Below, one piece after another: positions 53,454 through 60,927 of a stretch of 64,000 nucleotides of DNA. The first letter of the stretch is position 1, and each line of letters starts with the position of its first letter. The notes under the pieces were generated by a model. The model did not search any database. It worked only from the letters and a program-made list of their open reading frames with translations, and was not told where the DNA came from. A program made the translations under genes and the position numbers. The DNA comes from Planctomycetota bacterium (lineage in GTDB: Bacteria; Planctomycetota; Phycisphaerae; Sedimentisphaerales; Anaerohalosphaeraceae), in NCBI GenBank assembly GCA_029552545.1, contig JAKPDO010000043.1, forward strand, positions 62,001 through 126,000, read 5' to 3'.

Positions 53454-54059
53454 ATGAGAATTATAGCAGGTTCACGACGGGGAATGCGGCTTTTTTCTCC
53501 GGTGGGAAACAATACCAGGCCCATCACCGACCGCGTCAAGGAATCCATCTTCAATATTATGATGAAGTGGGACCTTCCCGCAGATGCCGTAGTAGCAGAC
53601 CTTTTCTGCGGGACCGGCTCGTTCGGATTAGAGGCCCTCAGCAGGGGGGCGAAGTGGGTGACTTTTATAGAGAAAGACCGCAGAACTGTGGAGATTCTGG
53701 ATAGAAATATCGCAAAAGCCGGCTTTCTCAAATCCTCCCGCACCATTTGCTACAACGTACTGAAAATCGGAGCGGCGGTTCAGGAGGAAATGTATGATTT
53801 GGTCTTCGTGGATCCGCCGTATGAGATGAGCAGGAATTGTGATATGGCCAGTGACGTTTACAACCTGATGAGACAAATCAATCTGCAGGTCAAGGATGGT
53901 GCCATTGTCATTCTGCGAACGCATTTGCGTTCGGTTGTTCTTGAACTTTATGGTCAGCTCGAGATGATTGACAAACGAGAGTGGGGAAATATGAAAGTTG
54001 CTTTCTTCCGGAAGCAGACGCGGGAAAAACTTCTGGAGGATTTAGAAAAAAGCTTTTAA
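53454..54059 (+). CDS. rsmD: 16S rRNA (guanine(966)-N2)-methyltransferase
   Basis: 201 aa. The N-terminus MRIIAGSRRGMRLFSP...TRPITDRVKESIFNI is standard for RsmD. The SAM site is VADLFCGTGSFGLEALSRGA and the catalytic motif is FVDPPY. It modifies G966 of 16S rRNA. ATG at 53454 with GAGG upstream; a longer open frame has no similarity. The receiver-domain gene follows after 42 bases. Confidence 0.93.
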   Translation: MRIIAGSRRGMRLFSPVGNNTRPITDRVKESIFNIMMKWDLPADAVVADLFCGTGSFGLEALSRGAKWVTFIEKDRRTVEILDRNIAKAGFLKSSRTICYNVLKIGAAVQEEMYDLVFVDPPYEMSRNCDMASDVYNLMRQINLQVKDGAIVILRTHLRSVVLELYGQLEMIDKREWGNMKVAFFRKQTREKLLEDLEKSF

Positions 54060-54101
54060 ATCTTATTTCAGTCAGGGATTTCGTTCTGCGGGGCCCAAAC
54101 A

Positions 54102-54449
54102 ATGCGAATCTTGCTGGTAGAAAGCCATGAAACCTTTGCTCATGTCGTAGTGAGTGCATTCCTGAAAGAACACGAAGTGGTGATTCGTTCGCTGGTGATG
54201 GATGCACAGCATGAATTTGACATAGGCGGCTTTGATGTGGTTATGGTTGATTACGATTTAGCGGACTGCAAAGGCAGCGAACTGGTCAAATACATTCGAA
54301 AATCAGGATACGAAATCCCAATTATCGGAATCTCGGCAAAAGATGAAGCCAATGAGCTGCTTTTGGCTGCGGGTGCCAGTGATGTCTGCAACAAGATGAA
54401 TTTTGACCGGATTGGTCAGGTGCTGGCCAAGCTGGGATTGCCTTCATAA
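54102..54449 (+). CDS. Small single-domain receiver (CheY-like) protein
   Basis: 115 aa receiver fold. The phospho-acceptor Asp is in VVMVDYDLAD (about residue 50), the Ser switch residue is in IIGISAKDEA and the conserved Lys is in DVCNKMNF. The usual acidic pair at the end of strand 1 is changed: ILLVESHE keeps one acid and has Ser where Asp is expected, so Mg binding and phosphorylation may be weak. No output domain and no linked kinase. A divergent receiver rather than a canonical CheY. Confidence 0.75.
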   Translation: MRILLVESHETFAHVVVSAFLKEHEVVIRSLVMDAQHEFDIGGFDVVMVDYDLADCKGSELVKYIRKSGYEIPIIGISAKDEANELLLAAGASDVCNKMNFDRIGQVLAKLGLPS

Positions 54450-54485
54450 AAAATCCGGACCGGCGATGGGTCAAACCGGCCCGGA
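54448..54485 (-). terminator. Terminator of the pseudouridine synthase gene
   Basis: Stem TCCGG-A-CCGG (54454-54463) with CCGG-C-CCGGA (54476-54485), one mismatch, 12-base loop. Six T follow on the minus strand only, so it stops transcription coming from the right. It lies 142 bases past the stop at 54628. I see no gene in that 178-base gap. Confidence 0.7.
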
Positions 54486-54627
54486 CCAGGCGAAACGAGG
54501 TAACGAGGCAGGGGAATTCTTGAACGAAGAAATCTGTACCACCATTACAAGTTCATATCATGCGGCAAATCCCCCCGCTGGGCTATTTAAAAGATAGGAA
54601 ATAATTCTCCCAAAGGCAAATGGAGTA

Positions 54628-55476
54628 TTATTCTTTCATCTCTGTTTCGGGGGGTTCGATGGCTTCCGGTTGACTTTCTGACTGGGGAGCAGTCGAAGTT
54701 GGTTTGGCCTGGGAACAGCTTCGCAAAAGTCCCTTTATGTGTCCGATAGTCAGCTCTTTATATCCGCCGATTGGAATGCCTTTGATGCTCAGATTGCCGA
54801 TTTTTATGCGTTTTAAGGATTTGACCTTAAAACCGAGCCGTGCGAAGGAGCGTCGAATTTGACGATTGAGCCCTTGTTTTATGGTTACTTCCAGTGTCGT
54901 TTCGAAGTTGGTTCGACGAAGCACTTTGACGGCTGCGCCCGCCGTTTTTCCTTCCGCAAGCCAGACCCCTTTCTTTAGTTTCTCGATATGCTGGCTCTCC
55001 ATTCTCCCGTTTACTTCCACTTCGTACGTTTTCGGGACTTTGAAGCTTGGGTGGGTGAGCCGGTTAACCAGTTCTGTGTCATTGGTCAGCAGCAGGGCCC
55101 CCGTTGTGTCAGCGTCCAGCCGTCCGACACAGACAATCCGTTTGTTGCAGGGGATTAAATCGACGGCCTGGCGGCGTCCGAGCGGGTCATAGTTGGTACA
55201 GATGACATTTTTGGGCTTATTGAGGAGATAATAGCATTTTTCCGGCTGACGGATTCTCTGTCCGTAAACGCGAATATCATCTTTTTCCGGGTCGGCGAAT
55301 GCGGGCATCTGGTTGACAACCTGGCCATTGACTGTGACGGCGCCTTCGAGAATCAGGGCCTCGCATTTCCGGCGGGAATCGATACCCGCCGCCGCCAGGA
55401 TGCGCTGAAGACGCTGCTGGCCCGGTTTCGGCGACCCGGAGTGTACATTCGATGGTTGTCCTTTTTTCTTTCTCAT
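54628..55476 (-). CDS. rluB: Pseudouridine synthase, RsuA/RluB family
   Basis: 282 aa. S4 RNA-binding domain (about 21-80, QRLQRILAAAGIDSRRKCEALILEGAVTVNG), then the catalytic core with YLLNKPKNVICTN, VGRLDADTTGALLLTND (catalytic Asp) and KQGLNRQIRRSFARLGFKVKSLKRIKIG. The presence of an N-terminal S4 domain and the GLNRQIRR context favour RluB (23S rRNA) over RluE/F, but RsuA cannot be excluded. The tail is acidic and low-complexity. The start at 55476 is chosen because the family homology and the basic N-terminus begin there; no ribosome site precedes it and the promoter ends 9 bases before the ATG. Confidence 0.87.
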   Translation of the reverse strand: MRKKKGQPSNVHSGSPKPGQQRLQRILAAAGIDSRRKCEALILEGAVTVNGQVVNQMPAFADPEKDDIRVYGQRIRQPEKCYYLLNKPKNVICTNYDPLGRRQAVDLIPCNKRIVCVGRLDADTTGALLLTNDTELVNRLTHPSFKVPKTYEVEVNGRMESQHIEKLKKGVWLAEGKTAGAAVKVLRRTNFETTLEVTIKQGLNRQIRRSFARLGFKVKSLKRIKIGNLSIKGIPIGGYKELTIGHIKGLLRSCSQAKPTSTAPQSESQPEAIEPPETEMKE

Positions 55477-55485
55477 TGAGCCGGT

Positions 55486-55514
55486 ACTATACCATACCTG
55501 CCTTTGAGTTTCAA
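55486..55514 (-). promoter_or_regulatory. Promoter of the pseudouridine synthase gene, near-leaderless
   Basis: Minus strand TTGAAA (55509-55514), 17 bases, TATAGT (55486-55491). The ATG begins 10 bases after the -10 box, so the expected transcript starts 0-3 bases before it. Confidence 0.7.
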
Positions 55515-55561
55515 TGAATAGGTCTGCTGTTCCGAAAAACTCCGCTTTGCCCCCTTTTTTA

Positions 55562-55592
55562 TTGACAGATTGTCCTGAAACGGGGATATTAT
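55562..55592 (+). promoter_or_regulatory. Promoter of the coiled-coil/BRCT-like gene
   Basis: TTGACA (55562-55567). -10 region GATATTAT: GATATT at 17 bases or TATTAT (55587-55592) at 19. About 70 bases of leader before the ATG. Confidence 0.6.
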
Positions 55593-55661
55593 CTTTTTTC
55601 TTTCTTCCCCCCATACGGGGTGGTGAGGCGGTAAAAAACATTTGGATAAGGAGTCTTAGGC

Positions 55662-57092
55662 ATGGCTGTACGAGCCGGACAAAGCAATGCGATGAAAATC
55701 GCCTTGGTAACGTTTGTGGTGTTGTTCCTGATTGCTGCCACCCTGGCTGTTATTTTTTACCTGCAAGCCGAAGAATATCAAGGGGCTGAAGCAGCTGCCA
55801 GGGCCGACTTGGCCAAATTTGCCACACCCGCTGAGCAGAACGCTGTCGGACGGATTGTCGGCAAATCGGAGTCCGGCAAGAGTTATCTGGGTACAATGAA
55901 TGCTCTGTTTAATCAGCTGGTTCGAACCATTCTCGGAATTGAACCGGATGAAAATACGCCGGCCACCGTCAAATTGAATCTGATTGCAATGAAAATTACG
56001 GAACTGCAGGAGTCTTTGGGAGCGGATTTGAGCCCTGCGTACGGGCCGAACGGAATTGCCTTGCTCCAGGCCATTGCCAATCTGAAGAAGACTCTTGATT
56101 TGACTCGTCAGGAAATGGAGACCCTTCGGCAGCAGTATCAGCAGCTTCAGAACGATTTTACCATGGCCTCTCAGCAGGCCCTTATCCGGGAAGAAAAGCT
56201 TCGTCAGGAAGCATTGCTTTATCAGCAGAATGCCAATGAAATCCAGTCTCGCTATGATGAACTCAAAAAGATGATTGAAATGACGGCCGATCAGCAGATT
56301 CAGACGCTGCGAAGTCGTCTGGAAGAAGAACAGGCCAAGCTTCGTCAAAAGCAGCTGGAAGTTACGGAACTTCAGGAAAAGCTTCAGCAAACCGAAACCG
56401 CCCTCCGAACCGCCATGGAGAAAATTGAAGGCATCAAGCCGCGTCCCAACGTTGCGGCGGCGGCTTTCAAGCCCGATGCAAAAATCCTGCAGATTGATTT
56501 CCAAAACGGCGTTCTTTACCTCAATGTGGGAATGGAGGATCATGTTTATCGCGGTTTGACTTTTGCAGTCTATGACCGCAATGCACCGCTGCCGGAGGAC
56601 GGCCAAGGCAAGGCGGAGATTGAAGTCTTTCAGGTAAGCCCCAATGTTTCGGCGGCTCGTATCCTGCGTTCTTCGGTTAAAAATCCGATTGTTCTGGATG
56701 ACATTGTAGCAAACCTGATTTGGGACGCCAAGACCAGCAATCGCTTCTATATAGCCGGTGAATTTGACATCAACGGAGACGGGACTCCGGAAACGGATGG
56801 AGCGGAGCGAATTCGAGAGATGATTTTGCGATGGGGGGGCACGCTGGAGGATGAAATTACGGTCAATACAGATTTCGTCGTTATGGGAGACTCGCCGCGT
56901 CGCCTTCCCAAACCGACTCAGGCCGAACTGGAACTGAACCCGGCTGCACAGCAGCGTTATGAGGAGGCGCAGGCACATGCGGCCCAGTACGATGCAGTCC
57001 TTCAGAAAGCTGAACTGCTTTCCGTCCCTGTTTTTAATCTCAAGCAGTTTTATTATCTGCTCGGATACGAAACGCTGGCTTCAAAGAACTGA
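55662..57092 (+). CDS. Membrane-anchored coiled-coil protein with BRCT-like C-terminus
   Basis: 476 aa, family not recognised. One N-terminal membrane helix (KIALVTFVVLFLIAATLAVIFYL), periplasmic or cytoplasmic linker, a long coiled coil at about 135-260 (TLDLTRQEMETLRQQYQQLQNDF...LRSRLEEEQAKLRQKQLEVTELQEKLQ), a beta-rich middle (ILQIDFQNGVLYLNVGMEDHVYRGLTFAVYDR), and a C-terminal part resembling BRCT (FYIAGEFD...IREMILRWGGTLEDEITVNTDFVVMGD...LLSVPVFNLKQFYYLLGY). The BRCT-like part contains an EF-hand-type loop DINGDGTPE. AAGGAG 8 bases before the ATG. Role unknown; structural or envelope-associated is a guess. Confidence 0.68.
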   Translation: MAVRAGQSNAMKIALVTFVVLFLIAATLAVIFYLQAEEYQGAEAAARADLAKFATPAEQNAVGRIVGKSESGKSYLGTMNALFNQLVRTILGIEPDENTPATVKLNLIAMKITELQESLGADLSPAYGPNGIALLQAIANLKKTLDLTRQEMETLRQQYQQLQNDFTMASQQALIREEKLRQEALLYQQNANEIQSRYDELKKMIEMTADQQIQTLRSRLEEEQAKLRQKQLEVTELQEKLQQTETALRTAMEKIEGIKPRPNVAAAAFKPDAKILQIDFQNGVLYLNVGMEDHVYRGLTFAVYDRNAPLPEDGQGKAEIEVFQVSPNVSAARILRSSVKNPIVLDDIVANLIWDAKTSNRFYIAGEFDINGDGTPETDGAERIREMILRWGGTLEDEITVNTDFVVMGDSPRRLPKPTQAELELNPAAQQRYEEAQAHAAQYDAVLQKAELLSVPVFNLKQFYYLLGYETLASKN

Positions 57093-57106
57093 ATCGGAAC
57101 AAACGA

Positions 57107-57829
57107 TTACTTTTGCCGGCTTTTCCAGAAAACCGGTTCGATTCCGATAGAGGCAACGTAAATATCCCCCGTGGCTTGTCTGCTTTCCGGGCATTGGAGA
57201 AAGCCGCGTTTAAGGGCCGCAAAGGTGACGGTTACTTTTGCCTCAATGCAGACAGGAAGCGGGATTCCCTCGTCGCAGTCCAGACCGGAGGGGATGTCCA
57301 CAGCCAGAATAGGTTTTTCGGCGGCATTGACAGCCGCTATCAGCTCGGCTGTATCTTCACTAAGTGTCCCTTCCAGACCGGTTCCCAGAAGCGCATCTAC
57401 TATCCAGTCTGCTGTTTCCGTAAACGCCTTCACCTGCTTGTGGATTCTGGTATTCCGCTCAAGGGAGCGGATTTCAAGTCCCATTGCCTCGATAATCTCC
57501 AGATGCAGTTTTGCATCCGTCCCTATCCGTTCCGGACGACCGCAGAGAATTACGGAGGTTTTTACGCCGGAATTGGCCAGATGACGGGCGATAACGAAAC
57601 CATCTCCGCCGTTGTTGCCCGACCCGCAAAAAATTACGACACGGGATGGCGGTTTTTTCTGCAGGTTTCTCAGCAGACATTCTGCAGCACCTCGACCCGC
57701 ATTTTCCATCAGGACGGCTCGGGGGATATGCATTTGTTCAATAGCCCAGCGGTCGAAAGCCCGGACCTCCTGACGGCTCATTACCCCCAATTCATTTGTA
57801 TTGTTTCCATCCCAGTAATGAATCAGCAT
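57107..57829 (-). CDS. nnrE: NAD(P)H-hydrate epimerase (YjeF N-terminal domain)
   Basis: 240 aa. Repairs hydrated NAD(P)H by interconverting R and S forms. Motifs: LMENAGRGAAECL, IFCGSGNNGGDGFVIARHLANSG, DWIVDALLGTGLEG, ILAVDIPSGLDCDEG and VTFAALKRGFL. The partner dehydratase domain (NnrD), often fused, is absent here and not nearby. Start: ATG at 57829 lies 7 bases after a perfect TATAAT, which would make a leaderless message; MSRQEVRAFD at 57781 matches the family start better and has GGGGG just upstream. Either is possible. Confidence 0.88.
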   Translation of the reverse strand: MLIHYWDGNNTNELGVMSRQEVRAFDRWAIEQMHIPRAVLMENAGRGAAECLLRNLQKKPPSRVVIFCGSGNNGGDGFVIARHLANSGVKTSVILCGRPERIGTDAKLHLEIIEAMGLEIRSLERNTRIHKQVKAFTETADWIVDALLGTGLEGTLSEDTAELIAAVNAAEKPILAVDIPSGLDCDEGIPLPVCIEAKVTVTFAALKRGFLQCPESRQATGDIYVASIGIEPVFWKSRQK

Positions 57830-57836
57830 ATTCCTG

Positions 57837-57842
57837 ATTATA
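57837..57842 (-). promoter_or_regulatory. Candidate -10 box of nnrE
   Basis: Perfect TATAAT on the minus strand, ending 7 bases before the ATG at 57829. The -35 at 17 bases (CTTCTA) is poor. Confidence 0.4.
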
Positions 57843-57900
57843 GCAGCTCTTTTTACGGATAGAAGTTCCTCTCTAAAATTATCTCTTTGCGAAAAAACGG

Positions 57901-57928
57901 TTGATAATTGTAGCCAATCTGCTATAAT
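57901..57928 (+). promoter_or_regulatory. Promoter of rpsO
   Basis: TTGATA (57901-57906), 16 bases, TATAAT (57923-57928), about 100 bases before the rpsO ATG. Confidence 0.75.
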
Positions 57929-58029
57929 GGCGAATCGAGAAGAAAGAAAAATTGTGTGTAAGATATGGAAAAGAAAAGACTTAAGGAGCCATTGGGGCTC
58001 TGTGTCGGTGTGGAAAGGCAAAGACAAAG
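57929..58029 (+). promoter_or_regulatory. rpsO 5' leader, possible S15 autoregulatory region
   Basis: About 95 bases of leader. It includes a hairpin GAGCC (57986-57990) with GGCTC (57996-58000) and a 23-codon reading frame (57965-58036) that overlaps the rpsO start. S15 represses its own messenger through leader structures in several bacterial groups. That this leader does so is inference only. Confidence 0.3.
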
Positions 58030-58296
58030 ATGTTGACAAAGGAAATGAAGGGAAAAATTATCTCAGATTACAAAACCAATGAGAAAGACACAGGTTCGCC
58101 GGAAGTGCAAATTGCCATTTTGACAGGCCGGATTAACGAACTTACTGAACACCTGAAAAATCATCCCAAAGACCACTCGTCACGACGAGGGCTTTTGAAA
58201 ATGGTTGGAACTCGGTCTTCCTTGCTCAAATATATTCGGAACAAGGATATCAACCGATATCGCACGATCATTTCCCGTCTGGGGCTCCGAAAGTAG
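58030..58296 (+). CDS. rpsO: 30S ribosomal protein S15
   Basis: 88 aa, the standard length. Contains [52 protein letters not shown] and [13 protein letters not shown]. Binds 16S rRNA at the h20-h22 junction. The ATG at 58030 gives the normal N-terminal length, with AAAGG about 10 bases upstream. Followed by pnp, the classic gene order. Confidence 0.98.
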   Translation: MLTKEMKGKIISDYKTNEKDTGSPEVQIAILTGRINELTEHLKNHPKDHSSRRGLLKMVGTRSSLLKYIRNKDINRYRTIISRLGLRK

Positions 58297-58405
58297 AGCC
58301 CTATTCCTTGAATAACCTCATTTGGGCACATTTGTTTTGTCCTTTTGAGAAAGTGGAGTTTGTAGATAGACAAGAAAAAGTAGGGTATTTGTTAGGATAA
58401 ATCGA

Positions 58406-60520
58406 ATGTTCTCAATACATCGAGTCGAAAAAATGATTGGCGGGAAGATGCTCTCGCTGGAGACCGGGCAAATCGCCCGCCAAGCTCATGGAGCAGTCGT
58501 TGCTCAAATCGGTCAAACAATGGTTTTATCTACCGTTGTCTCAGCAGAGCAGAGGTCGGAGGAGATTGATTATTTCCCCTTGAATGTGGAGTATCGGGAA
58601 AAATACAGTGCCGCCGGCCGGTTTCCGGGGGGATTCATCAAAAGAGAGGGAAGACCTACGACGAAGGAAATCCTGACCGCCCGGATGATTGACCGACCCA
58701 TCCGTCCTCTTTTTCCGGACGGGTATTTCAATGAGGTTCAGATTATTGCAACGGTTCTCAGTGCCGACCCTCTTTATGACCCTGATGTCCTGGCAATGAT
58801 TGCTTCCAGCGCCGCTCTGGCCATCAGCAAGATTCCTTTTTTGGGTCCGGTTGGGGCCTGCCGGCTGAGCCGTGTGGACGGCAAATACATCTTTTTCCCC
58901 ACGTATGATGAACGGGAAAAAAGTGATTTTAATTTGGTTTTGGCCGGCCGACGCGAAGCCGTCAATATGATCGAAGTCGATGCCAAACAGATTCCCGAAG
59001 AGCAGGCTGCGGATGCAATTGCCCAGGCGCATCAGGTTGTCCGACAGGTCTGCGACCTGATTGATGAACTGGCTGCCCGATGCGGTCAGGAAAAGGAAAT
59101 GACAGCATCCGAGCTTGATCCGCAGCTTGTAGCGGAGATTACGGAAAAGACCTCGGCGGCTTATCGTCAGGCCTACCAGATTCACGGCAAGAGTGAGCGA
59201 AAGCTGGCTCTTGAGCAGATTGCCGAGCAGATTGTAGCGGAGTACGTGGTGCCTGAAAATGCTGAGCCCAGGGCGACGCTTCGGGACGTAAAGCGTATTC
59301 TCGAGAAGGTCCAGCGGACGGAGGTTCGCAAACTCCTTCTCGAAGGCAAACGTCCCGACGGGCGCCGGTTCACGGAGCTGCGTCCGATTTCCTGTCAGGT
59401 GGGTCTTCTGCCCCGTTCCCACGGTTCTGCGCTCTTTACCCGCGGGGAGACTCAGGCGTTGGTAACCTGCACGCTCGGTACAGGCCGGGATGAGCAGACG
59501 ATTGACGGCCTGACGGAGGAATATGCCCAGAGTTTTATGCTGCATTACAATTTCCCGCCGTTTTGTGTAGGAGAAGTGCGTCCGGTTCGCGGTCCCAGCC
59601 GTCGTGAAATCGGACATGGTGCCCTGGCGGAGAAGGCCCTTGAGCAGGTCAACCCCAAAGAAGAAGATTTTCCCTATACCATTAAAATCGTTTCGGACAT
59701 TACGGAGTCCAACGGTTCCAGTTCGATGGCCTCCGTTTGCGGAGGCACACTGGCTCTGATGGATGCGGGCGTTCCCATTCTGAAGCCGGTGGCGGGCATC
59801 TCCATTGGGCTGGTTACGGAAGGAAGCCGGTATGAACTGCTGACCGATATTATCGGGGACGAAGACCATTACGGCGATATGGATTTTAAGATTGCCGGCA
59901 CGGATACGGGAATTACCGCCATTCAGCTGGATATCAAGGCCGAAGGACTTCCTCACGAGATTATGGTGGCGGCGATGGAGCGGGCTCGCCAGGCACGTCT
60001 GCAGATTCTGGAAATTATGAAGCAGACCATTGAGAAGCCGCGTCCGGCTCTGAGTCCTTATGCCCCGAAGATTATCACCATCAAGATTGACCCGGAATAC
60101 ATCGGCAAAGTGATTGGTCCTTCCGGCAAGATGGTCAAGAGCATTCAGGAGCAGACGGGCTCTTTGATTGAAATTGAAGAAGACGGGACGATTTCCATCA
60201 GCTGTGTCGGCGGCGACGGGCATTTGGTCGCGCGGGATATCATTGAAGCGATGACCACGCCGCCGCAGGTCGGGCGGATTTACCGGAATGCCAAAGTTGT
60301 GGCCGCCAAGGATTTCGGTGTGTTTGTGGAAATTACCCCGGGTGTGGAAGGACTATGCCATATCAGCGAATTGTCGGACGGATATGTCAAAAATGTCCAG
60401 GATGTCTGCAAGGTCGGAGATACCATTGATGTAAAACTGATTTCCATCGATGAGCAGGGGCGTTTTAAGCTCAGCCGGAAAGCTGTCCTGCAGGAGAAGG
60501 GAATCAGCGAGAAAAAATAA
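58406..60520 (+). CDS. pnp: Polyribonucleotide nucleotidyltransferase
   Basis: 704 aa. Phosphorolytic 3'-5' exoribonuclease. Two RNase PH-like domains: the first has YFPLNVEYREKYSAAGRFPGGFIKREGRP, the second has SHGSALFTRGETQALVTCTLG and the catalytic region DFKIAGTDTGITAIQLDIK. KH domain at about 555-615 (ITIKIDPEYIGKVIGPSGKMVKSIQEQTG) and S1 domain from about 625 (GRIYRNAKVVAAKDFGVFVEI). Nothing is missing. AGGA upstream of the ATG. The 109-base gap after rpsO shows no terminator, so the two genes are likely cotranscribed. Confidence 0.98.
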   Translation: MFSIHRVEKMIGGKMLSLETGQIARQAHGAVVAQIGQTMVLSTVVSAEQRSEEIDYFPLNVEYREKYSAAGRFPGGFIKREGRPTTKEILTARMIDRPIRPLFPDGYFNEVQIIATVLSADPLYDPDVLAMIASSAALAISKIPFLGPVGACRLSRVDGKYIFFPTYDEREKSDFNLVLAGRREAVNMIEVDAKQIPEEQAADAIAQAHQVVRQVCDLIDELAARCGQEKEMTASELDPQLVAEITEKTSAAYRQAYQIHGKSERKLALEQIAEQIVAEYVVPENAEPRATLRDVKRILEKVQRTEVRKLLLEGKRPDGRRFTELRPISCQVGLLPRSHGSALFTRGETQALVTCTLGTGRDEQTIDGLTEEYAQSFMLHYNFPPFCVGEVRPVRGPSRREIGHGALAEKALEQVNPKEEDFPYTIKIVSDITESNGSSSMASVCGGTLALMDAGVPILKPVAGISIGLVTEGSRYELLTDIIGDEDHYGDMDFKIAGTDTGITAIQLDIKAEGLPHEIMVAAMERARQARLQILEIMKQTIEKPRPALSPYAPKIITIKIDPEYIGKVIGPSGKMVKSIQEQTGSLIEIEEDGTISISCVGGDGHLVARDIIEAMTTPPQVGRIYRNAKVVAAKDFGVFVEITPGVEGLCHISELSDGYVKNVQDVCKVGDTIDVKLISIDEQGRFKLSRKAVLQEKGISEKK

Positions 60521-60637
60521 ATTCGGTGAAGTCCTGCCGCAGCGGGAAGGGGTGAAAATGCTCCTGTGACCAGCACGGCGGCAGAGTGGGCGAAATGACG
60601 GAAAAACCTCTTGGCGTTCGCAGAGGGAGGGACAAGG

Positions 60638-60913
60638 ATGACAGGGACAGTGAAATGGTTTGATCCTGTCAAGGGATTTGGATTTATTTTCGGACCGGAC
60701 GGGCAGGATGTATTTGTCCATTATACCGCTATTCTGCAGGAAGGATATCGGCGTCTGGTTCATGACCAGCTTGTGGAATATGACTGGGTCCGGACCCCAA
60801 AGGGGCTTCAGGCTCGAAATGTCCGGGTGATTGCCGTACAACCCCCGAAAGGAAAACTTCCGGCGTCCGAAAAAACCGCACAGAAACCGACGCGGAAAAA
60901 GGAAAAAGAGTAG
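60638..60913 (+). CDS. Cold-shock-domain protein with basic tail
   Basis: 91 aa. Cold-shock domain with MTGTVKWFDPVKGFGFIF (RNP1 KGFGFI) and DVFVHYTAI (RNP2), followed by a lysine-rich tail of about 25 aa ending TRKKEKE. Single-stranded nucleic-acid binding is expected. GGAGG 7 bases before the ATG at 60638. It lies between pnp and the NtrC-type gene, and no terminator is visible on either side. Confidence 0.87.
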   Translation: MTGTVKWFDPVKGFGFIFGPDGQDVFVHYTAILQEGYRRLVHDQLVEYDWVRTPKGLQARNVRVIAVQPPKGKLPASEKTAQKPTRKKEKE

Positions 60914-60927
60914 TCTTTTCCGGATGC

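Noticed and set aside
55656-56978. Open frame of 440 codons on the minus strand opposite the coiled-coil gene
   Set aside because: Antisense of a coiled-coil gene gives a long low-complexity frame. The plus-strand gene has a promoter, ribosome site and sensible domains.
58541-60223. Open frame of 560 codons on the minus strand opposite pnp
   Set aside because: Composition-driven antisense frame; pnp on the plus strand is intact with all domains, and the antisense product has no recognisable motif or ribosome site.
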